A stretch of 64,000 nt of DNA, from positions 62,001 to 126,000 of the forward strand of contig NJFT01000056.1 of assembly GCA_002221725.1 (NCBI GenBank), read 5' to 3'. The DNA comes from Scedosporium boydii. Lineage: Eukaryota > Ascomycota > Sordariomycetes > Microascales > Microascaceae. Below are positions 55,965 to 64,000 of the stretch, piece by piece. A model generated the notes under the pieces. The model did not search any database, was not told where the DNA came from, and was given only the letters and a program-made list of their open reading frames with translations. The position numbers and the translations under genes are program-made. Position 1 is the stretch's first letter. Each line of letters starts with the position of its first letter.

Positions 55965-58433
55965 ATGGCGACCTTACAAGTCCGGGGCCCGGACTTCTCT
56001 GTCACAAAGCAAAAGGCGATAGAAGATGCCAAAATTATGCAGTCCACTGTGAACGAGCAGTGTGTGTCTGCGGGCCAGGAGGTTCCTCCCTACATTCTTT
56101 CTGAACTGATCGGTAAAGGAAGCTTTGGAAGAGTATACAAGGCCACAGCTGTCAAAAATAGCCAGCTAGTGGCCGTCAAGATTATCGACATCGAGGAGAG
56201 CGATACGCTTAACCCCAAACTCTCCGACACATACGGAGAATTTCTCAAAGAGATCAATGCCCTGAAGCTTCTCAGCAACAGCGGCGCTAAGAATATTAAC
56301 CATGTGATTGACGCTCTCCCTGTTGGTCAGTCGATGTGGATGATCACCGAGTACTGCGCCGGAGGAAGCGTCGCGACCTTGATGAAACCAACAGCCCCCG
56401 GCGGACTGCAAGAAAGGTGGATTATTCCTATCCTTCGAGAAGTCGCCGAGGCAATCTTCTGGGTTCACAAGCAAGGCATCATCCACCGCGATATCAAATG
56501 CGCAAACATCCTAATACACGAAGCTGGTGGTGTTCAGCTCTGCGATTTCGGTGTCGCCGGTGTTATCGAGACCAAGTTTGACAAGCGGTCAACCTTTATC
56601 GGAACATTACACTGGATGGCGCCCGAGCTGTTCGCATTCGAACAGACTGCCTCGTACGGAACAGAGGTTGACATTTGGGCCTTTGGGTCCATGGTTTATG
56701 AAATCGCATCTGGCCTTCCGCCAAACACCCAGCTGATGGACATGGTGCGACTCGGAAATCACCTGAAGCAACATTCCCCAAGACTCGAGGGAGACCAATA
56801 CAGTGACGGTCTGAAGGACCTCGTGGCTTACGCTCTCGAGGAGTCGCCGAGGAACCGACCAACTATCGAACAAGTACAACGCCACCCATATATCTTTAAC
56901 TCCTCCACGGCCTACCCCACATCTTCGCTTGCCATGCTTGTCCGAGCTTACAAGCTATGGGAGGCGCAAGGTGGAAGCCGGAAATCTCTCTTTGCTCCTG
57001 GAGGCGCGCAGGTGCCGCAGGATTTTCCGTCAACAGCACTCGCAAGCGACGAGTGGAACTTTAGCACCACTGCTGCTTTCGATCAACAGGTCTTTAGAGA
57101 CAACGACACTCAAACAGTCTACGAAGCCTACGGCACGCAAGTTGACTTTGGTGCTGATTTAACCGATACCGAACAGACGTCGCGACCTCAGAAGGGGAGG
57201 GGCAGGCGCAAGCCGCCAAACTTCCCAGTTCTGAAAGCACCCCTTGAGAAGGTATTTGATCCAAACACCTTGACCGGGTACGCGGAAAATTCCAAGAATT
57301 ATTATGGCGTAGGGCCTCCACCTCCACCAACCTCCGATCTGCCCCTCAGGGACGGCTCTGGTCAGGGGTCTGATGTTAGGGAGTCTCTTATCGACTTGGA
57401 TGCCTCTCTCCATGGCGGCGAACTCTCACACTTCGCCGATATGGAAACCATTCGAGCATCGGGTGTGCCGCGTGCTTCGCTGGATTACAGCTACAGCATG
57501 CCTGAGCCGCAGGATTTCAATAAGCCCCCTCTCAGCGACCCCGAGCAGTTCAACATCAATCGAAGAACCCGAGACTGGAAGTTCCCTACCATGGCGCCAC
57601 CTGCATCAGCGAACCCGGAGATTTCCCGATTCCCTTTTAATGAAGAGCACTCCGCCCCTAGCTCGGCGGGTCAATCAGGACTCCATCATTACACCGCCGA
57701 TCCCCTATCGATGGCGCCCAGCTATAGCAGCAGTGAACAGCTAGCCGTCCCCCGCGCCGCTTCCCAGGCTGCCAACCGAGCCTCGGCGGGCAGCCTTATC
57801 GACCTCGACATGAGTCTTCCAGACCCCATTAGCGACCCTGTTCGACCCTCTACCGCCCACTCTGACGTGGGATCCATAACCGGCTCCGAATTAGGAGGCC
57901 CCAACAACCCGTTCGACCTCGAGCGCCACGCAAGCCTCTACGTACCCTTTTCGAACCGCGAGCCGTCCATCTACGTCTCCGACGACTCCACCTTCACCAA
58001 CCCCTTCTCCGACCTCGCAGCGGTCACCTTAACACAGAGACTAAGCCGCAGAGGACACCATTCCGGGAGCCAATCCTTCAGCAGCAACGAGTACTCCGAC
58101 AACGAGTACCTCGCCCCCCAGCCCATGTACCAGCAACTCCAGCAACAACAACAGCCTCCCGAACCTCAACCCCGACCCCAGCCTCGACCGCCCGCCCAAG
58201 CTATGCCCATATCGACTCCATCTTCTATTTCTTCGAGAGGACTCCTCCTGCCTGTGGCACCCAACGCGCCTTCCGGCCGTGTCATGCTCGGACAGGCGAG
58301 CCTCGAAGAGGTCAAGGACGAGTTTAGGAGGCTCATGATGAGCTTTGGCGAGCACTTGGACATTGCGAATGAGAAGCTGGCGGATTTGCCGGTTAGGAGG
58401 GCGGCCAGGGTAGATGCACTTCTGAGGGAGTGA
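55965..58433 (+). CDS. STE20/GCK-type serine/threonine kinase (SIN-associated type possible)
   Basis: Single exon, 822 residues, start CAAAATGG. The kinase domain spans about 45-310: ELIGKGSFGRVYKA, VAVKIID, the catalytic loop HRDIKCANILI, CDFGVAG, FIGTLHWMAPELF and IWAFGSMVYEIASG. The subdomains and the GTLHWMAPE activation segment are those of germinal-centre kinases. The family includes the septation-initiation kinases SID-1 and MST-1 and the polarity kinase POD-6/Nak1; which one this is cannot be fixed by eye, so no symbol is given. The C-terminal 500 residues are Ser/Pro-rich and disordered with repeated LIDLD motifs (SLIDLDASL, SLIDLDMSL), a poly-Gln/Pro run near 725-745 and a terminal conserved helix (LEEVKDEFRRLMMSFGEHL). 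The repeated LIDLD motifs may be docking sites. Confidence 0.85.
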   Translation: MATLQVRGPDFSVTKQKAIEDAKIMQSTVNEQCVSAGQEVPPYILSELIGKGSFGRVYKATAVKNSQLVAVKIIDIEESDTLNPKLSDTYGEFLKEINALKLLSNSGAKNINHVIDALPVGQSMWMITEYCAGGSVATLMKPTAPGGLQERWIIPILREVAEAIFWVHKQGIIHRDIKCANILIHEAGGVQLCDFGVAGVIETKFDKRSTFIGTLHWMAPELFAFEQTASYGTEVDIWAFGSMVYEIASGLPPNTQLMDMVRLGNHLKQHSPRLEGDQYSDGLKDLVAYALEESPRNRPTIEQVQRHPYIFNSSTAYPTSSLAMLVRAYKLWEAQGGSRKSLFAPGGAQVPQDFPSTALASDEWNFSTTAAFDQQVFRDNDTQTVYEAYGTQVDFGADLTDTEQTSRPQKGRGRRKPPNFPVLKAPLEKVFDPNTLTGYAENSKNYYGVGPPPPPTSDLPLRDGSGQGSDVRESLIDLDASLHGGELSHFADMETIRASGVPRASLDYSYSMPEPQDFNKPPLSDPEQFNINRRTRDWKFPTMAPPASANPEISRFPFNEEHSAPSSAGQSGLHHYTADPLSMAPSYSSSEQLAVPRAASQAANRASAGSLIDLDMSLPDPISDPVRPSTAHSDVGSITGSELGGPNNPFDLERHASLYVPFSNREPSIYVSDDSTFTNPFSDLAAVTLTQRLSRRGHHSGSQSFSSNEYSDNEYLAPQPMYQQLQQQQQPPEPQPRPQPRPPAQAMPISTPSSISSRGLLLPVAPNAPSGRVMLGQASLEEVKDEFRRLMMSFGEHLDIANEKLADLPVRRAARVDALLRE

Positions 58434-58749
58434 GGGAAAGGGGTATTGGGCTTGGTTTCGATTGGTATTTTCCTTCTCCTATTTGGGGAACTTTGAGCAA
58501 GTTGCGCATCGTATGGAAGCGAAATGGCGTCTGCATTGTATTATATTGTACGCTTCTTAGTTTTTTGGGGGCCATGTCTCTTTCATGCGTCCATGACTGG
58601 TCAGATAGCACAATCAATCGCATTTTCGTCAAGTCAACTTCTCCAGTAGTGCCGTCGTTTTACTCATATTCGTGTGAAACCAACATTTACTCGACCGGAA
58701 AATCCATCACAATGTCCCCCCGTTCCCATTTTCCGTTCCCCGTAATTTT
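58434..58749. other. Convergent intergenic region
   Basis: 316 bp between the stops of the GCK kinase (+) and TEL2 (-). Nothing further is recognised. Confidence 0.6.
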
Positions 58750-61700
58750 TCAAATCAAATACCCCATAAGCGCCGCCTGATGCTCCTCCACAATTTCATG
58801 CAGCCGAATAAGCACGCCAGCCGCCAACATCCTCACCTCATCCTCCTCCTTATCCCCGCCCCTCGTAACCTGCAAAAGCCGATCCAGCCAATCCACAGTA
58901 TCAGTAATCTTCCTTCCCATCCTCTGCACGAGGAGTCTGGTCCTATTCTCGTTAACCTCCAGCAGCGTCGCAAGAACCGTGATACCTGCGGCCGTGACGG
59001 GCAACTTCCCCGCCATGTGCGCCCGGAGAGCCAGCACCGCGCTCCACGACTGCTCGGTCATATCGTCGAGCGCGAGGGTCGAGGGCCCCGCGGCGTGGAC
59101 GAGTACGGCGACGGTCTTGAGGAAGGTCGCGAGGACGTAGGGTTCCGTGAGGACGGTGGAGATGCGCGCCGAGGAGGCGTTGAGGGCGTAGCGGTAGCGG
59201 TCGACGAGGGGCGCGAAGAAGGAGGAGAGGATGAGGTTGGCCGTCGTGTTGGGGATTATGCGGACGGCGGGGCGGGGGCGGGCTTTGCTTTTGAATGTGG
59301 CGAGTTTGAGGGCGTCGGGGCCTGTGAATTTGTCTGCTGCTTCGGCGGCCATGGGGCCGAGGAAGGATTTGGTCATGGATTTGGTGATATCGTCCAGGGC
59401 GGTGGGAGGCAACGCCTTTAATGTCGAACCTGGGCCGAGGCTGTTTCCTCCAGAGCCTCCAGGCCCTAGGAATAGTTGCTCCATCTTTTCGGAAAGCTTC
59501 TTGGAAGGAAAAGAGGTACCCACCGCGTGTTCAGACGTTCCATACCCGGCAAGTTCCCTGGCAGCAAGGCCGAGCGCAGCCAAGATAGCTGCTCTCTGCG
59601 AAAGGGAGAAGTCTCCCTGGAAGAAACTCTTGATGAACCACGGACCCATTTTCTGGGGTTGCACAACGAGAAGGGCTACCATGCCTTCGAGGCGAAGCTC
59701 GAAAAAATCTTCCAGGTCAAATTTGTCATGCCAGCCGACGAGTAGAGTAGCCAACTCGTCGGCATGGTCGCTGACTTCGGTCCCGAACGTTCCCTTTCTA
59801 CGAATAAGAGACGGCGCCGTTTTCAACGCAAGCTTCTGCTTGTCGTAGTTTTCAGTGTCCCGCAGGTATTCGATGAGGGTGCGGATGTACACCGGTGCCT
59901 TGGGTTTGTCACGTCGGACGAGGGTTGGGTCCTCCTCAGAATCTTCAGCGTCAGAGTCGGGTTTTGCGTAAGGGACAATATCATCGTCATCATCAGTGTC
60001 GATTTCCTCAATAATCAGCTTTGGCTTGTCCCGAATAACGGTTACTGGTTTCGACTTTTTGGGTTTTGAAGGAGCTGATTTCGCCGGCCTTCTTTTTGCA
60101 GTTGGTTCTGTCACCAGCCTGGGCTTCAAGAGAGGTTGGATCGGTCCAGGCTCATCTTGGACAGTCGTAAGACTCTTATACCAGCTCGCCTCATCGGTCT
60201 CCATTTCAGGCATCTCAAAGCGGAGGCTCCCTGCAGGGGTGGGGACCGTTGAGGAGATGGCTTCACCAACGATCATACCAAGGAACCTGGCTCCAGTGCT
60301 AGGAGAAGCCAGCCTGGAAGAAACCATACTGATGTAAGGGGAAGACTTCGTTATGATTCTTAACTCTGAGTTATCGAGACGGCGGAGATAGGCCGAACTC
60401 AAAAGGATGGTTTGGGCGAGAGCTGTCAAAAAGGTCAGAGGACTGCACGCAGACGTTGCTTGGAGGAACTTACCTTGTTGGTGGATCATCGGAGCATGTC
60501 CGATGTAGATACTGTCACCAAACAGCCGCAGCCCCTTGTCTATGAGGTTGACTAGAAACTGGCGGTCATCGGAGTATGACGCGAGCACGGCTCGTCGCAT
60601 CCATACGTTGGATTCGGGAGCGGACCTAACAGATTCGGGGATGAGCCAGCGGATGAGCGATGATTTGTTCAAGGCCTCTTCGGGCAACACGCGACGCAAT
60701 ATGGTGATAGTCGCGGAGATGATGGAAGCATGGAGAGAAGGATCCGATGACTCGACCTTCTCTAGCACAGCCGTTGAGAGATAGCCCAAAACGGCGTAAG
60801 ATAGCCTGACCCGCTCCCTCGGTTGAAGTGCGAGGATGAATCGTGATAACGTCTTAGGATCCGCATCTTCGCGTAATAGGAGGGAGTCGAACAGCTCTCG
60901 ATGGAGTTCATCTAAGACTTGTCAGAAACACATCCAAGAAAGAGCGAGGTTAACGAGCCGGAAAACTCACCGGCATATCCGATGCTCCAAGAGCCCACAA
61001 GGACTTGAGCACAAAAATTGCATTCTTCTTCCGGGGGGATCCTCTTCAACCAGCTAGCGATGGACCGAGCAAGCCATTGCGTGTACAGCTTTCCATCCGA
61101 AACCCAATGTACTGACGATCCCTTGTTCCCCATTAAGACATCCGCTTCCGCGGCATACGAGACCAAGCCTCCGCGAGCGAAAGAAGAGATGACCTCGCGT
61201 GAGATGGTCTGCCGCTGGCCAGGAGTAGTTTTTGGGTCACTGATAGTCCCGAGCCATATCGATCTCAGGGTATCATCCCCATCGAGGACAGCCGACAGGA
61301 TATCTAGATATATTCCCGTGTTGAGTTCAAGATCGGGCCGCTTCGGACCGCTGCCGGTGGAATTTATCTCCTTGGTGAGAGCTCGTAGTTGAAGTATGAT
61401 GGTATTAATTCCCGTAAGGTTACGTACGCATGTCAAAAGGAGTGCAAGGTCAGGGGTGGTTCCGTTGGAACTAGAGCCACCCAACTCATCCTCTTGAGCT
61501 GAACCCTCGCGGAGGAGGGGCCAGTAGTTCGGAGCAGTCTCGTTCACAAGAGTAACGACGATCCGTGATCCCACGGCGTCTGGGTTATATAGTCTGACAC
61601 CGCTCGTCGGATCGACTAAGTATCGTAGGGTACGGACGAGGGTGTCGTAGTCTGGTTGGGACTTGAGAATCTCCAGTGCCTGAGTTGGGCTTGAGATTCC

Positions 61701-61817
61701 GACTCCATCTGATCTTCGGCCCTCTTGGGCACTGTGGGCGCTTAACGAGCTGGTTGAGGCAGCTTGCAGCCTCGGGTTCGTGTAGGTGGTGCTGATGGGT
61801 GTTAACAAGTCGTCCAT
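58750..61817 (-). CDS. tel2: Telomere length regulation protein Tel2 (TTT complex)
   Basis: Minus strand, exons 61817-60971, 60911-60474 and 60422-58750; 985 residues. Intron 1 has GTGAGT, a CTGAC branch point and TTAG. Intron 2 is 51 nt with GTAAGT, CTGAC and ACAG, is divisible by three and has no stop, so its retention would add 17 residues. The start is at MDDLLTPIS. The N-terminal half is helical repeat. The conserved Tel2 domain lies about 500-620 with YIRTLIEYLRDTENYDKQKLAL and FDLEDFFELRLEGMVALLVVQP and MGPWFIKSFFQGDFSLSQRA. An acidic DTDDDDD run precedes it and basic KKSKPV clusters are nearby, possibly CK2 sites for R2TP binding. Tel2 with Tti1 and Tti2 stabilises TOR, ATM and ATR kinases. 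Confidence 0.92.
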
Positions 61818-62449
61818 GATGATGTTGGTCAAACCGAGACTTGAGACTTGAGATGTGAGGTTGAGAAAAGCAGCACTGAGCCCAGAGGAATGAGATTCTA
61901 CATATTTTCTGCTAGGCTCCTCTTTACCTTGCGTTCAGTTTGAGTCACTGAAGAGAAGGAAGGAATAGCAATGGACTATATTATTCTGATGAGAAGGCGG
62001 AGTCGCGGGTTGCCACAGAGAGCCTCAGTCAACCTTCGAGGATACTTTGGCATGCTTCTTTTGCTGGCTGCTGGCAGCCAGGCACTTTTGACAGTGCTCC
62101 CAGTGCTTCTGCTACAGTGCATTGAATTGATTCACCCGCTATTTTGCCCCACTGCCTGGAAGTTTAGCACCACCGTGAGTACACAAGTAATAGCCAAGAC
62201 GTGTTGTTTTAAGGCAACTGAATTATCAATCAAGTTAAGGCTGTCCGCCCTGTCAGGAACCGATCAATCTCCACTATTCCGTAGTGCAACTGTGGGAGCT
62301 GGCTTCTTGCAAGGCACCAACAATCCCCCCCCCTAAGCCTCAGCCCCTCCAACGAGGAGCCTCGCTGTGGGAGCCTCTCAAACCTTGAAAGTGCACACCA
62401 ACCTGCGAAAGTCAACTTCCCGAGACTCGACAAGGCGGAGCACACAAAA
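61818..62449. other. Divergent promoter region, 0.6 kb
   Basis: Between TEL2 (-) and UBA3 (+). It contains a short GC-rich palindrome around 62,063-62,085 (CTGGCTG with CAGCCAG), a C run near 62,326-62,334, and no other gene. Confidence 0.6.
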
Positions 62450-64000
62450 ATGGAGGTCGATTCCGCTCCCCAGCCCGGACTCCCATCCCGTGGCAGTGGC
62501 GTCGTGAACGAAGAAGAGAGATGGTAAGGGAACTCGGTTGCGAACGCCTTTTCGGCCACATCTTGCTCAGTCTGCCTTCATCCAGGAAGTATTTGGAACA
62601 AATCCGCCGTACCCCCGGCCCATACACCGACCCCGATGCCGTCAGCCAGGAGGCGATTGATCAGTTCGACCAGATGAAGATATTGTATCTATATTCTACG
62701 CCTACCTTCCCACCTCGCCCTCCCGCCGACTGGCTTGCTAATTAGTACTTGCGGTTCTACAGAGTCATGTTCGTCCCTCCTAAAAGCGACCCCAGAATCC
62801 GCGGGGTCCTCTGACTGACCATCCCTCCAGAGGCGCCGGCGGCCTTGGCTGTGAAATACTGAAAGACTTGGCTCTATCGAAATTCAAGGATATTCATGTA
62901 ATCGATATGGGTGCGCCGAAACTCACCACTTATGCCACCTCTACCGACAGAAAGGCGCACCCGCCTTGGTATACTAACGATCCATAGACACGATCGATAT
63001 CTCCAACCTAAACCGACAGTTCCTCTTCCGGCAAGCCGATGTGGGCAAGTTCAAGGCCGAGATTGCTGCGAATTTCGTCATGAGAAGGGTGAAGGGTGTC
63101 AACATAACAGCGCATAACTGCAAGATTCAGGACAAAGATGACGATTTCTATAAGCAATTTCAGATGGTGATTTGTGGCCTAGACAATATTGAGGCTCGGA
63201 GGTGGATAAATGCGAAGTTGGTCGCGCTTGCCGAAGAGGGAGACGGTCCCGACTGCATCAAGCCCATGATCGACGGGGGAACCGAAGGTGGGTTATATTG
63301 ACTCTCGCAAATCGATTCTTTCCGGACCTTCTAATACTGACAGCCACATGTTAGGCTTCAAGGGCCAAGCGCGAGTAATCATACCAAGTATGACCTCTTG
63401 CTTCGAGTGCCAGTTGGATATGCATGCGCCACGGGCAGCTGTGCCTCTGTGCACGCTTGCCTCCATTCCACGACAGCCAGAGCACTGTGTTGAATGGGCT
63501 CATCTTATCGCCTGGGAGGAAGAGAAGCCGTTCCCGGAGCTCGACAAAGACGACCCCGAACATGTGACCTGGATTTATCAGAAAGCCCTGCAGCGCGCCA
63601 GGGAATTCAACATTTCCGGCATCACCTATTCCTTTACCCAAGGTGTCATCAAGAACATCATCCCCGCCATCGCATCCACCAATGCCATCATCGCCGCCGC
63701 CTGCTGTAATGAAGCCTTCAAACTGGCTACTGGCGCCGCCCCCGCGTTAGGGATGGAGAATAACTACATGATGTACTCGGGAGACGACTCTATCTACACC
63801 TACACCTTCAACCACGAGAGGAAAGACGATTGCCCAGTGTGCAACTCAGCATCACGCCCTCTCGAAGTGGACCCGGACATTTTGCTCGGCGATCTTGTGG
63901 AATCGTTCGCGATGAGGCCTGAGGCTCAGTTGAAGAAGCCCTCGTTAAGAGTGCAAGGGAAGACCCTGTATATGCAGTCCCCACCGAGCTTGGAGGAACA
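62450..64000 (+). CDS. uba3: NEDD8-activating enzyme E1 catalytic subunit Uba3 (3' truncated by window)
   Basis: Exons 62450-62523, 62586-62684, 62763-62768 (6 nt), 62831-62910, 62988-63287 and 63355 to beyond 64000; about 401 residues visible. The product has [19 protein letters not shown] [16 protein letters not shown], the nucleotide-binding core [48 protein letters not shown], and the catalytic-cysteine stretch [17 protein letters not shown] near residue 218. The C-terminal ubiquitin-fold domain begins before the window edge. Uba3 with Ula1 adenylates NEDD8 and passes it to Ubc12 in the nucleus and cytoplasm. The 6-nt exon supplies the consensus Val-Ile of LVIGAGG. Donor GTATCT precedes it and GTTCGT follows. 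Confidence 0.94.

Noticed and set aside
58780..59421. 213-codon + strand frame
   Set aside because: Antisense to the TEL2 C-terminus; Gly/Glu/Arg-rich shadow.

Overview
The window is nuclear DNA of a filamentous ascomycete (Pezizomycotina, probably a sordariomycete). Genes carry short introns of about 50-130 bp with GTAAGT-like donors and CTAAC/CTGAC branch points. Several families have characteristic filamentous-fungal forms: a COT1-type NDR kinase, Rsc7, LCL3, a fungal CorA-like transporter and fungal elongin A. An almost pure A+T tract is what repeat-induced point mutation (RIP) leaves behind. No species is assigned. Gene models were built by joining exons by eye; functions come from recognised protein families, not from database searches.

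Layout. 0-1.2 kb: 3' part of a chromatin-remodelling subunit (Rsc7). 1.2-10.3 kb: a 9-kb stretch with no convincing gene but at least 15 copies of the 9-mer TACGAAGTA or its complement. 10.3-34.9 kb: a housekeeping block with a Clg1/Pas1-like cyclin, NIP30/FAM192A, TIM54, the COT1 kinase, splicing factor SF3A2, a CorA-like transporter, U3 processome protein UTP12, LSM2 and the cross-link repair nuclease PSO2. 35.0-38.2 kb: an accessory patch with an AT-rich RIP-like tract, a solo LTR with its 5-bp target duplication intact, an APH-fold protein and a small basic unknown protein. 38.9-53 kb: prohibitin PHB2, NEDD8, TFIIF beta, elongin A, LCL3 nuclease, a second APH-fold protein, a putative DUF7053 protein, a small cysteine-bearing protein and a HAD phosphatase. 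53-64 kb: an uncharacterised low-complexity protein, a GCK/STE20 kinase, TEL2 and the 5' part of UBA3.

Functional threads. NEDD8 and the catalytic subunit of its E1 (UBA3) lie about 21 kb apart, and elongin A is in the same window; both concern cullin-RING ligases. LSM2, SF3A2 and NIP30 concern RNA or nuclear complexes, UTP12 ribosome biogenesis, and TIM54, PHB2 and LCL3 mitochondria. I found no metabolic cluster, CRISPR array, tRNA or rRNA.

The most unusual observations are structural: a 6-nt microexon needed to restore the consensus nucleotide-binding core of UBA3; a GC-AG intron in NEDD8; length-divisible-by-three, stop-free introns in TIM54 and TEL2; several first coding exons of 17 nt or less; the dense intergenic 9-mer family; and the intact solo LTR beside a RIP-like tract.
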